A stretch of DNA of 64,000 nt from Edaphobacter bradus (GTDB taxonomy: Bacteria; Acidobacteriota; Terriglobia; Terriglobales; Acidobacteriaceae), in contig NZ_JAGSYF010000002.1 in assembly GCF_025685645.1 (NCBI RefSeq), positions 1,178,907-1,242,906 of the forward strand. Reading direction: 5' to 3'. The notes beneath the pieces were generated by a model. The model saw only the letters and a list, made by a program, of their open reading frames with translations. It was not told where the DNA came from and did not search any database. The translations under genes were made by a program, and so were the position numbers. Positions 45,722-53,998 of this stretch are shown one piece after another (positions within the stretch are counted from its first letter, which is position 1; each line of letters starts with the position of its first letter).

Positions 45722-45762
45722 AAAAAGCAGAAGCCCCGGGTGACCGGGGCTTCTGCTTTTTT
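45722..45762. terminator. Strong bidirectional terminator
   Basis: AGCAGAAGCCCCGG (45726-45739) and CCGGGGCTTCTGCT (45744-45757) pair perfectly with a 4-nt loop, with an A-run before and T-run after, so it works in both directions. The stem sequence is close to that at 5088-5121. Confidence 0.85.
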
Positions 45763-45810
45763 CTGCTAGGTCTATTTTAGCAATATGGCAGGGAGTGCTC
45801 TGCCACTCGT

Positions 45811-45864
45811 AAGTGGATTGTTTTTATGGGATTAGGTGGTTTGGGGGCTTGACATGGGTTTTTG
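45811..45864. repeat. Intergenic 54-bp repeat, copy A
   Basis: Hand alignment with 50367-50420 (copy B) gives 43 of 54 identical positions and no gap. Both contain TTAGGTGGT and a TGACATGGG-like end. Confidence 0.6.
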
Positions 45865-46588
45865 CTGAGAAATTTTGGGAATGCAGTTGTAAGGGCGTTG
45901 GAATGAGTCGCTTGCAGATTTAGTCCGGCGGCAAAGTCAAGACAGATCACGACGGGTGCGATCCGTTGGTCGATTCCGGGTAGCGCCAGTTCATGAAGAG
46001 GCCTGTTATCGGCAACTGAGAATGATGGTGCTTGTCCGACTAGCCGGCTTCGCGGCCCAGTGATTCCTTCCGGATAGCCGACAATACGCCAGCAACGATC
46101 AGTAGGTATGGCTGGCGTGCAGACCGACCACACTCATCGCTTGCACCACTCTTCGCCTTGCCGCATAAACAGATGATGGCATCCTTGGGGGCAAGTGGGC
46201 AGGAACAGGCAACGCCTCGCCAGGCTGCCACAATCCCAAGTGACGCAGCAATTCAGGCATCTCGGAGTCAGCTACGGCGAGCGGATTGCCATCTCGGTAG
46301 CCGGTGCGACCACGATAGCGGAGAATTCGACGTATTGGCCTGATTCCCCTGCTCGATAGACCTCACCCAGTAGGTATAGGGCGCGTGCTCGGTAGGGTAG
46401 ATGGGCTACGCGAGCGCCTGTCTCCGAAACGATCCGTGCGTGTGTCTCCGTTTGTGGTCGGCAGGGTTAACTGTTTTTCAGCCGGGCTCGATAACTCCGG
46501 TTCTACGGACCCCTAATGTTGCTTCACATTCTATTGTGATTTGCTTCCTATTCAACATTGAACACGGGGAAGGAGCCTATTTCGGGAT

Positions 46589-48406
46589 CTAGCGCCACAC
46601 CGTCTCTCCTGTTCCCGAGAGGGCCCTGTCAAGATAGGTTGCCGCGCTGATCAGCGCAAGATGTGTCAACGCTTGGGGGAAATTCCCAAGATGTTGCCCA
46701 TTCGCACCAAGTTCCTCCGAATACAGGCCGAGATGATTGGCATATCCCAAGAGCTTTTCAAACAATAACTGGGCCCTCTCCAGGTCACCAGCACGGGCCA
46801 GGCATTCCACATACCAAAACGAGCACGCGATGAAACTCCCCTCCTCACCCGGAAGGCCGTCTACATGTGTGCGTTTCACGTCGTAGCGACGGACAAGCGT
46901 GTCTTCGATCAGTCTTCCTTCTATGGCTCTCAGAGTCGAGATCCACATTGGGTCCACGGGGCTAATGAACCTCATCATTGGCATCAGCAGCGCCGAAGCG
47001 TCCAAATCTTCCGTCCCTTTAGCTTGCACAAAGGACTGGAGTCGGTCATCCCAGAAGTTCGTAAAGATGTCGTTCCGAATTTCGTCTCGCGTGCGTTGCC
47101 ACTCATCGAGAGGGCCCGAAAGCGAGCGTTTCTGTGCAAGACGCAAAGCGCGATCGAAGGCAACCCAAGACATTACGCGAGAGTGGAGGAATCCTCTTCC
47201 TCCACCGCGAACTTCCCATATTCCCTCGTCAGGCCGTTGCCAGTTCTTTCTCAACCATTCGAGGATGCGCTGAACATCCTGCCATCCGGCATATGAGATA
47301 GGATCGCCGTATTTATTTGCCAGGTAAATGGCGTCCATCATTTCACCGTAAATATCCAATTGCAGCTGCTGATAAGCGGCGTTTCCGATGCGTACTGGCC
47401 GTGAACCCTCGTACCCGCTCAGGTGGTCCAGCGTCAGCTCGTCGAGCTTTTGTCTGCCATCGATTCCATACATTACTTGCAATGGTCCTCGCTCCGCGTT
47501 ATCACCCAGCCGCCCCTTCAGCCATTCAATGAATGCCTCCGCTTCTTCGACAAATCCGAGTCGAATCAGTGCATAAAGCGAGAATGTCGCATCTCGCAAC
47601 CACGTGAAGCGATAGTCCCAATTCCGCACTCCCCCAATACTCTCCGGCAGAGAAAATGTAGGCGCTGCGATTAATGAACCATGCTCTCGGCTAATCAGCA
47701 ACTTCAACATCAAAGCCGAGCGGTTGACCATCTCTCGCCAGCGACCCTTGTATTTCGATTTCGCAATCCATGTCTTCCAGAAGCCGCTTGTTTGTTGGAA
47801 GCGCTGCCCTACAAACTCCATCTCAGGTGGTTGATCGCGGGGACGGAGTCCACCGAGCACAAAGGTTGCGGTTGCGCCGGCTTGCAAGTCGAAGTGTGAG
47901 ATTACGTCCTCGGAGTGCTGCTCCAAAGCAACAGTGGAGTACAAAGCCATTGGCGGGCAAATATCGTCGATCGGGAAGAACGTCGCGCAGCGCTCCGCGA
48001 TTTCCGTCCGGTGCGCTGATCTTGCATAGTTAAATCGTGGCTGGCAATGCATTTTGAAATGTACGTTGCCTCTGATCACCGAGACCGTCCGAATGATTTC
48101 ATTCGGCTGTTCCACGTCCTTCTCAATCGGCATGTAATCCGTCAACTCGGCTACACCTTCCTCGGCAAGAAATCGCGTCAGCAGAATGTTTGTATCCGGC
48201 AAATAGAGCTGGCGTATTCGCATGTTCGTGAGCTGGGGCTGAATCTGGAACCGGCCACCCTCGTTTGCATCGAGCAGCGCAACAAATACAGTGGGCGAAT
48301 CGAAATCCGGGTAGCAGAGAAAATCGATCGAGCCGTCCATGCCTACCAATGCAATCGACCGCATGTTGCCTATAACGCCGTAATTCTCAATAGGCTGAAA
48401 GCTCAT
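46589..48406 (-). CDS. Glycoside hydrolase family 15 (glucoamylase/trehalase-like)
   Basis: A 605-residue cytoplasmic enzyme (no signal peptide). The N-terminal 210 residues form the beta-sandwich domain (PIENYGVIGNMRSIALVGMDGSIDFLCYPDFDSPTVF), followed by the alpha/alpha6 barrel with the GH15 blocks LPESIGGVRNWDYRFTWLRDATFSLYAL, FLHSRVMSWVAFDRALRLA and GLPGEEGSFIACSFWYVECLARAG; the Glu of EEGSF is the usual catalytic base. Family members hydrolyse alpha-glucosidic bonds in glycogen, dextrin or trehalose. GC content is visibly lower than in flanking genes, and remnants of mobile DNA lie on both sides, suggesting horizontal acquisition. Confidence 0.93.
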   Translation of the reverse strand: MSFQPIENYGVIGNMRSIALVGMDGSIDFLCYPDFDSPTVFVALLDANEGGRFQIQPQLTNMRIRQLYLPDTNILLTRFLAEEGVAELTDYMPIEKDVEQPNEIIRTVSVIRGNVHFKMHCQPRFNYARSAHRTEIAERCATFFPIDDICPPMALYSTVALEQHSEDVISHFDLQAGATATFVLGGLRPRDQPPEMEFVGQRFQQTSGFWKTWIAKSKYKGRWREMVNRSALMLKLLISREHGSLIAAPTFSLPESIGGVRNWDYRFTWLRDATFSLYALIRLGFVEEAEAFIEWLKGRLGDNAERGPLQVMYGIDGRQKLDELTLDHLSGYEGSRPVRIGNAAYQQLQLDIYGEMMDAIYLANKYGDPISYAGWQDVQRILEWLRKNWQRPDEGIWEVRGGGRGFLHSRVMSWVAFDRALRLAQKRSLSGPLDEWQRTRDEIRNDIFTNFWDDRLQSFVQAKGTEDLDASALLMPMMRFISPVDPMWISTLRAIEGRLIEDTLVRRYDVKRTHVDGLPGEEGSFIACSFWYVECLARAGDLERAQLLFEKLLGYANHLGLYSEELGANGQHLGNFPQALTHLALISAATYLDRALSGTGETVWR

Positions 48407-48573
48407 ATGTTCCGTTTTCCTTCCTTACGGATTCCATCAAACGATCGGAGCATACACTCATTTCGTCACGCAAGCAGATATGCAAGTCGACGCGTCGCGG
48501 CTATGTGCGCTATCAATATGATTCTCTGCGAGGGCTCTCCAGAAGCCCGCAGACTCTTAAAGATTCGGAAACT

Positions 48574-48691
48574 AATCAAGGGCATCCGTGATCAGGTGGA
48601 GATGATGTTCCAGGACCCTAAGATGCAGGCCGGACGCCTCAGCCGGATTGAGGAACTGTTGCCCTGGAACATGGCTGCCGAAGTCTCTTAA
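48574..48691 (+). pseudogene. IS66-like transposase C-terminal remnant
   Basis: The end of an open frame reads KMQAGRLSRIEELLPWNMAAE before its stop. This resembles the conserved end of IS66 transposases (R-x-D-E-L-L-P-W-N-W). The upstream part of the frame is antisense to the GH15 gene and has no transposase features, so only a scrap remains. The similarity is short and remembered, not searched. Confidence 0.35.
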
Positions 48692-48704
48692 TCTCATCTC
48701 CGAG

Positions 48705-48729
48705 GTGTCCACTAAAAGGTAGTGGACAC
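48705..48729. repeat. Perfect 9-bp inverted repeat
   Basis: GTGTCCACT and AGTGGACAC separated by 7 nt, right after the transposase-like scrap. It has the look of two insertion-sequence ends brought together, or of an operator. Confidence 0.5.
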
Positions 48730-48912
48730 TCAGTGGAGCTTCTGCGGCCAATTCGCCCGGCACGGAACATGGCTTGTCCCGTCGGCCAGCAAGAATTTCT
48801 GGCGGTCGAGAATTTTCTGCCCGAGGTCTCGTAGCGTCATAGACTGGAACCCACAGGCAGCCAATAACTTGCAGTTTCAGTGATGTGGAATCGAACGTGC
48901 TTATCTATATAG

Positions 48913-48940
48913 GGAGGTGTCTCCATAAGGAGGTGTCTCC
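48913..48940 (+). repeat. Tandem GGAGGTGTCTCC hairpin units
   Basis: GGAGGTGTCTCC occurs at 48913-48924 and again at 48929-48940, each able to fold (GGAG/CTCC). A further GGAGG at 48941-48945 serves as ribosome site for ATG 48952, so alternate pairing could hide or expose it. Confidence 0.5.
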
Positions 48941-48951
48941 GGAGGCACGTT

Positions 48952-49815
48952 ATGGAAGATTCCCTTATTACAGGGGTTGCGCCGGTTGCGAAGCGCGTGG
49001 TCCCTTATATCGTTGCAGTGGTTGTCGCCGGAGCAGGCATTGGCTACGCCGTACATGAGCACCACAGCGCGCAGACCTTGGCAGCACAGAATGGCCAGGT
49101 AACGGCCCAACTCAGCGCCACGAAGGGCCAGATGGATGCTCTCGCCGCAAAGGTGAATGCGCTTGCCGTAAGCAACGAAGCAAAGGCCGCCGCACCGTCA
49201 GCACCTTCCGTCGCGATGGCGACCAGCCATCCTCATGCAACTCATCATGCCAGTGCCGCGGACCTGCGCTTCAAAAAGCTGCAATCGCAGGTAGATGCCC
49301 AGGGCAAGGCGATCGAGGATACCCGCAATAATCTGGCAAACACCAGCACCGAGCTGACCGGATCGATTGCGCGCACCCATGACGAGCTTGTCGTGCTGGA
49401 GAAGAAGGGCGAGCGCAACTACTCTGAGTTCGACCTCCAGAAATCTAAGCAGTTCCAGCGCGAAGGCGCCATAAGCATAAGCTTGAGAAAAGCCGACACC
49501 AAGCATCAGTATGCCGACCTGCAGTTGATGGTGGATGATCGCAACCTGTCTCAGAAGCATGTCAATCTCTACCAGCCCGTCATGTTCTATCAACCCGACA
49601 GCCAGCGGCCAGTCGAGATCGTCATCAATAGCATCAGCAAGGATCACATCCACGGATACGTCAGCGCGCCAAAGTATCAGCAGTCGGATCTGGCTGCGAT
49701 GGCCAATGGAGGCAATCATCCTGCGCCAGCCACGGATCAGGCTGCGAACTCCAATGCGCAGCCTTCATCCAGGCAAAAACTCCCTCTGCCCGATAGCGCA
49801 CCCAACTCTCAGTAG
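48952..49815 (+). CDS. Membrane-anchored coiled-coil protein of unknown function
   Basis: A 287-residue protein. A single hydrophobic helix (residues 16-33, VVPYIVAVVVAGAGIGYAV) near the N-terminus is followed by a predicted coiled coil (QNGQVTAQLSATKGQMDALAAKVNAL; LRFKKLQSQVDAQGKAIEDTRNNL), then a C-terminal domain (ISISLRKADTKHQYADLQLMVDDRNLSQKHVNLYQPVMFY) and an Ala/Asn/Gln-rich tail. It is probably a type II inner-membrane protein with a periplasmic domain. No known family. An unusual leader with two tandem hairpins precedes it; a terminator follows. Confidence 0.78.
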   Translation: MEDSLITGVAPVAKRVVPYIVAVVVAGAGIGYAVHEHHSAQTLAAQNGQVTAQLSATKGQMDALAAKVNALAVSNEAKAAAPSAPSVAMATSHPHATHHASAADLRFKKLQSQVDAQGKAIEDTRNNLANTSTELTGSIARTHDELVVLEKKGERNYSEFDLQKSKQFQREGAISISLRKADTKHQYADLQLMVDDRNLSQKHVNLYQPVMFYQPDSQRPVEIVINSISKDHIHGYVSAPKYQQSDLAAMANGGNHPAPATDQAANSNAQPSSRQKLPLPDSAPNSQ

Positions 49816-49870
49816 TGTAAAAGAGTGACCCCCGGCCACCGGCGGCAGACTGGCTGGAAAAGGAAAAACG

Positions 49871-49898
49871 AAAAGCCTCAGTTTTACTGGGGCTTTTT
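49871..49898 (+). terminator. Intrinsic terminator after the coiled-coil gene
   Basis: AAAAGCCTCAGT (49871-49882) pairs with ACTGGGGCTTTT (49886-49897) with one wobble and is followed by T residues. Confidence 0.8.
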
Positions 49899-49940
49899 CA
49901 TTCCTATTTGTTCACAATGTCATCCTGACCCTTTCATCGA

Positions 49941-50159
49941 GTGCCCGTCGTCCTGAGCGGTGCCCTCCTGAACATAGAGTTCCGCGACGGCGGAGAAACT
50001 CAGCCGTGGAAGATTTCTGTTGGCGAAGTAGATTGGGCGGAGCCTAGCAATCGCGTCCACCGCGCGGTGAATGTTGGGAAAGAAGTATTCGAAGAGGTTG
50101 TGACTTTTTTTCTTGATCAACCAGATGCGGTCCCGCAGCCTGGGGACGACTCAAATTAG
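49941..50159 (+). pseudogene. C-terminal remnant of a cupin-domain protein
   Basis: The 72-codon frame reads LNIEFRDGGETQPWKISVG, EVDWAEPSNRVHRAVNVG, KEVFEEVVTFFLDQPDAVPQPGDD, the pattern of the last strands of a small cupin (a His in VHRAVNVG and the closing FFLD strand). The first half of a cupin barrel is missing and is replaced by repeat-like sequence (TGTCATCCTGA region at 49917). It is either a decayed gene or a very short survivor. The assignment rests on the strand pattern only. Confidence 0.45.
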
Positions 50160-50366
50160 CAATTTTCCAGCCGATGTGGATCGCGCCGCGATCACAGTTC
50201 AGCTGACATCCAAGAGTTGAACCTTCTACCTAGCCTTTGGGCGGAGCTTGGGTGACGCTAGTCCTCCTCAGGTTGCGAACACCTCTTGTACGGCAAATTT
50301 CGTACGCTCACCCATCGCTCGCTGGCAATTCACTCACGCGCGAGTAGCTAGGGGCGTGTCTCTCGG

Positions 50367-50420
50367 AAGTGGTTTGCTTTTAGGGAGTTAGGTGGTCTGT
50401 GGGCCTGAGATGGGCCTTTG
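50367..50420. repeat. Intergenic 54-bp repeat, copy B
   Basis: Partner of 45811-45864 with 43 of 54 positions identical by hand alignment. A short related string CTTGACATGGGG is at 56093-56104. Confidence 0.6.
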
Positions 50421-50653
50421 TGGGGGGCGATCTCAATTTTTCTTCATTTTCTTATACTTAAGTGATAGTGTCTTCACAAACAAAAGTGGCTACGAAGTCG
50501 TTTTTTGAGGGACCGCTCTTCGGTCTCTCACTTCCGCGTTGTTCCTGGAAGGCTGTCGCGTAGCCGGAACCGGTCATTGTTCAACGATTCTTTCAGTCGC
50601 ACGTTGCATGGCTGAACCACATCGGAATATTGCAGTAATTTATAGGAGCCCAA

Positions 50654-53600
50654 ATGACGAATCTTTCAAGAAAACTCTCTCTATTCGCGATCCTGTTGTT
50701 CGGGATCGGGACGGTGGGTCTGTGTGCTCAGGCAACGGCGATTAACGGAAGCATTGTGGGTGATGTTGTGGACGCAGGCGGGGCGATGGTTCCTGGCGTT
50801 GCGGTTGAGGCGGACGAGGTCGAGACCGCTGTAGCTCATCAGGCGGTCACGGACGGATCAGGTCATTTCGAGTTCCTCTCTCTCCAACCGGGGCCCTATG
50901 TTGTCAAGATCTCGAAGCCTGGATTCGCCCAGACCATCCAGGAGAACCTGACGCTTTTGATAGGCCACACCATATCGCTCAGAATGACGCTGCAGGTTGC
51001 GGGGACGACGACCGAGATCATCGTGACCTCCGCGCCATTGCTGGATATTGTTACGACCTCTTCGACCACGACACTGGCGGAGCAGATGATTGCGACGACG
51101 CCAGTTCTCGGCCGCAAGTTCGAGGACCTGCTCACCCTGACACCGGGTGTCAGCATCTCGCAGGGGCCGGACGGCGACGAGATCAACATCAACGGGCAGC
51201 GCGGCATCTACAACAACATCAGCCTCGATGGCGGCGACTATAACAACGGCTTCTTCGGCGAGCAGTCGGGCGGCCAGCGCGCGGCAGTCGATATCACTCT
51301 TGAAGCTGTCAAGGAGTTTCAGGTTGTGGCCACCGGCGCCAACGCGGAGTTCGGCCGGACCGGTGGCGGTGTCGTGAACGTCATCACGAAGTCCGGTACC
51401 AATGACCTTCATGGCAGCGCCTTCTATTACCAGCGGCTTGAGGGTTTGACGGCCGCTACTTCCGACGGCACGCCTCTGACGAACTTTCATCGCGAGCAGT
51501 TCGGCGGCAGCGCGGGCGGCCACATCATCAAGGACAAGCTCTTCTTCTTCGGGGCGGCCGAGGGCATCGACGAAAACCTACTGCGGACGAACCTGAGCAC
51601 TTATAACGCAAAAGCTCTGGCCTCGAGCCCTTGCCCGGTGTCCAATCCCGTGTTTCGCTCCAACATCACTGAAGCGCAGATCGCCGCTAACGGCGATTGC
51701 CAACGTCAGGTGCTGCTCAACTTCTACAAGACCAACTTCAATCAGAACGAGGGCCTGCCTGTCGATCACGTGGTCCACAACGGGGCGTTCTTCGGCCGCA
51801 TCGACTACTCGATTAACCCGAAGAACCAGTTCTTCGGCTCTTACAACTTTGACTATTCGAGAAATCCCAACCAGACCTTCGACGTCGCCACGTATGGCAC
51901 GACTGCCAACGGCGTGGAAGGCGGGGCCCATATCCAGACACTCAACTTTAACCTGACGTCGACGCTAAACGAGCGACACCTGAACGAGGCGCACGTGACC
52001 TATGGGCATGAGACGCGTCCGCGGTCGGCGATCAACGGGAACGCGGTGGGCGATACGGGCATCGGATTCTTTCCGTCGTTCCGGTTTGGCCAGCCGTTCT
52101 TCCTGGGACCGGGCGCCAGCGAGACCTTCTACCATCTGGATTTCAAAGACAACTTCTCCTGGATCGTCGGCAAGCATACGCTCAAGTTTGGCGGCGAATA
52201 TCTTTACAGCCACAATACGCAGATCTTCGACGGGTTCGCTCTGGGCCGCTACATCTTCGGTGACACCGTCGGCTTCCTGCACTACGCAACGGCAGCGAGT
52301 GCAGGCAACGGTTTTGGGCCGAACACGCAGTCATGTTCTGACGGCTCCTACGTCACAGCTCCAGCGTCTTGCCCGGCAGGGACGACGAACTTCGGCAGCC
52401 CGCTTCTCCTGTACCTTCAGGATGCGGGCACGCGGGCAGGACAGACGGTCCAGCAGGCCGGCTATTCCGACATCGGCAACCATGAGCCGGCAGTCTTTGC
52501 TCAGGACACCTGGCAGGTGTTGCCGCGGCTGACCCTCAACTACGGCCTGCGGTGGGACGCGCAGATCTTCCCCGATCCGGTGGTCGCGCCCTCAAAGACG
52601 CTGTATGGACCGTACATCAACAATTCGTCCTTACCCATACCTTTTCCTTCGACAGGCCACATTCCCAATCAGAAGACGCAGTTTCAGCCGCGTTTCGGCT
52701 TTGCGTATGACATCGTCGGCGGCGGCAAGTCGGTGCTTCGCGGCAGCGCCGGAATCTTCTACGCACGGCAGAACATGCTGACCCAAGTCGGAGCAATCAC
52801 CACGAACGGCGTGCAGCAACAGACCCTCACAAATTTCTCGGGACTCGGCAATCCGACCTACGGCCAGGGTCTTCCCGTCTCCCCTTGTCCTGTTACCGGC
52901 TGCCCCTTTGCCGGAGTTACCGTCTTCGACAGGAACTACCACAACCCCCGCATCCTTGCGTTCAACGTCGGCTACGAGCAGCAGATCTTCCGGGACTTCG
53001 TGGCCTTCGTGGACTTCACGGACTCGAAGGGCGTGTATCTGACGCGCTTCGTCAATCCCAACGTGGGACCGACCGCGGTACTTCCCGGTAAGTGCGGCCC
53101 CGCCTGCGATTCTGACACCGTGTCTTACGCGGGCCCCGCGCCGTTTTTGATAAAAGGCCAGGAGCTTGGCCAGGTCACCAATACCATCAGCAATGCCAAG
53201 TCGCTTTATCGCGGTGTCACCTTCGGGGTTCGGAAGCACTTCACACACCACTTCCAGGTCGAAGCACAGTACACCTACTCGCATGACCGTGACGACGACT
53301 CCAACGAGCGCGATCCATTCACCTTCCGTTACGCCAACCTCTACAATCTTGCGTCAGAGTATTCCCTCTCGGACCGCGATGAGGCGCACAAGTTCAACGC
53401 GTTCGCACTTGGGGATCTACCCTGGGGCTTCAAGGGCAACCTTCGCATCCAGCAGCACTCCGCCGAACCGCAGACCGACAACGTTTTAGGCACTGGAACC
53501 GGAGCGCCGTGCAGCTTCAACAACTCGCTGACGCGTTTCGTCAACGGCATCGACTGCGGCCGCAACCACCTTCGCAAAGACAATGCCTTCTTCGTGCTCG

Positions 53601-53800
53601 ACTTCGGCGTGGCTCGTCCCTTCAAGTTCCATGACGGAAAGTGGGAACTCGTTCCTCGCGTCGAGATGTTCAACACCTTCAACAACAAGAACAATCTCAA
53701 CCCGCTGAGCTCGGTGCCTCTCTTCGATTTCAGCGGCTTCCTGCGTGTCGGAGTCGGTGATCCCCGGCAGGCTCAACTCTCGATGCGCTTCGTCTTCTAG
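50654..53800 (+). CDS. Oar-like TonB-dependent receptor
   Basis: A 1048-residue outer-membrane protein. AGGAG precedes ATG 50654; signal LSLFAILLFGIGTVGLCAQ. A carboxypeptidase regulatory-like domain (NGSIVGDVVDAGGAMVPGVAVEA, residues about 30-120) is followed by a plug (VLGRKFEDLLTLTPGVSISQGPDGDEININGQRGIYNNISLDGGDYNNG; FGRTGGGVVNVITKSGTNDLHGSAF) and a long barrel closing with Phe (GDPRQAQLSMRFVF). Several Cys pairs lie in barrel loops. Ligand unknown. It is a single gene with a wide upstream region and a hairpin terminator. Confidence 0.94.
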   Translation: MTNLSRKLSLFAILLFGIGTVGLCAQATAINGSIVGDVVDAGGAMVPGVAVEADEVETAVAHQAVTDGSGHFEFLSLQPGPYVVKISKPGFAQTIQENLTLLIGHTISLRMTLQVAGTTTEIIVTSAPLLDIVTTSSTTTLAEQMIATTPVLGRKFEDLLTLTPGVSISQGPDGDEININGQRGIYNNISLDGGDYNNGFFGEQSGGQRAAVDITLEAVKEFQVVATGANAEFGRTGGGVVNVITKSGTNDLHGSAFYYQRLEGLTAATSDGTPLTNFHREQFGGSAGGHIIKDKLFFFGAAEGIDENLLRTNLSTYNAKALASSPCPVSNPVFRSNITEAQIAANGDCQRQVLLNFYKTNFNQNEGLPVDHVVHNGAFFGRIDYSINPKNQFFGSYNFDYSRNPNQTFDVATYGTTANGVEGGAHIQTLNFNLTSTLNERHLNEAHVTYGHETRPRSAINGNAVGDTGIGFFPSFRFGQPFFLGPGASETFYHLDFKDNFSWIVGKHTLKFGGEYLYSHNTQIFDGFALGRYIFGDTVGFLHYATAASAGNGFGPNTQSCSDGSYVTAPASCPAGTTNFGSPLLLYLQDAGTRAGQTVQQAGYSDIGNHEPAVFAQDTWQVLPRLTLNYGLRWDAQIFPDPVVAPSKTLYGPYINNSSLPIPFPSTGHIPNQKTQFQPRFGFAYDIVGGGKSVLRGSAGIFYARQNMLTQVGAITTNGVQQQTLTNFSGLGNPTYGQGLPVSPCPVTGCPFAGVTVFDRNYHNPRILAFNVGYEQQIFRDFVAFVDFTDSKGVYLTRFVNPNVGPTAVLPGKCGPACDSDTVSYAGPAPFLIKGQELGQVTNTISNAKSLYRGVTFGVRKHFTHHFQVEAQYTYSHDRDDDSNERDPFTFRYANLYNLASEYSLSDRDEAHKFNAFALGDLPWGFKGNLRIQQHSAEPQTDNVLGTGTGAPCSFNNSLTRFVNGIDCGRNHLRKDNAFFVLDFGVARPFKFHDGKWELVPRVEMFNTFNNKNNLNPLSSVPLFDFSGFLRVGVGDPRQAQLSMRFVF

Positions 53801-53832
53801 GTTGCATCGGCTGAGGTTGCGGACAGATCCAG

Positions 53833-53870
53833 AAGCTGCACCGTCACTCTTTGGCGCGTGCAGCTTTAGG
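53833..53870 (+). terminator. Hairpin terminator after the TonB receptor
   Basis: AAGCTGCAC (53833-53841) and GTGCAGCTT (53858-53866) form a 9-bp stem with a 16-nt loop, followed by TAGGGTTTGT. Confidence 0.55.
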
Positions 53871-53906
53871 GTTTGTCCGCTTCTTCGTTGGGTAAGATGT
53901 GGGGGA

Positions 53907-53990
53907 TTAAGCGAAGCCGCCGTTGGCGCGGATGATCTGCGAGTTGATCCATCCACACGTCTGCTTCGTCTGAATCTTCTCTGTGGTGAT
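53907..53990 (-). pseudogene. C-terminal scrap of an SDR oxidoreductase
   Basis: Leftward sequence reads KIQTKQTCGWINSQIIRANGGFA and a stop. The ending W-I-N-x-Q-x-I-R-A-N-G-G-x matches the end of many SDR proteins. Nothing of the cofactor or catalytic part remains, and the PEP-mutase-family gene ends at 53999 just upstream. Confidence 0.5.
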
Positions 53991-53998
53991 TTTCTGTT

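Larger units (their letters stand above)
45612..46588. other. Long stretch without an intact gene
   Basis: The first 150 bp belong to a composite element (30-bp tandem units at 45661-45720, hairpin at 45722-45762). 45811-45864 is a copy of an intergenic repeat also at 50367. The remainder (about 45880-46588) has broken reading frames on both strands. Leftward fragments such as MPELLRHLGLWQPGEALP recall the C-terminal end of some transposases (ILRHLGLW), but frames are interrupted. I see no intact gene. Confidence 0.6.
48407..48951. other. Intergenic stretch with transposase scrap and inverted repeat
   Basis: This 545-bp region holds a transposase-like fragment (48574-48691), a 9-bp inverted repeat (48705-48729), about 180 bp without recognisable content, and the tandem hairpin leader of the next gene (48913-48940). 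Confidence 0.5.
49816..50653. other. Long intergenic stretch with a gene remnant and repeats
   Basis: It holds a terminator (49871-49898), a TGTCATCCTGA-type repeat (49917-49955), a cupin-like gene end (49941-50159), repeat copy B (50367-50420), and the upstream region of the next TonB receptor. From 50160 to 50366 I see nothing identifiable. Confidence 0.55.

Noticed and set aside
45777..46133. 118-codon leftward frame in the gap before the GH15 gene
   Set aside because: No ribosome site, no family, and it runs through the 54-bp repeat; treated as part of decayed DNA.
48047..48573. First part of a rightward frame running into the transposase-like end
   Set aside because: Antisense to the GH15 gene and without transposase motifs; only the last part was kept as a possible remnant.
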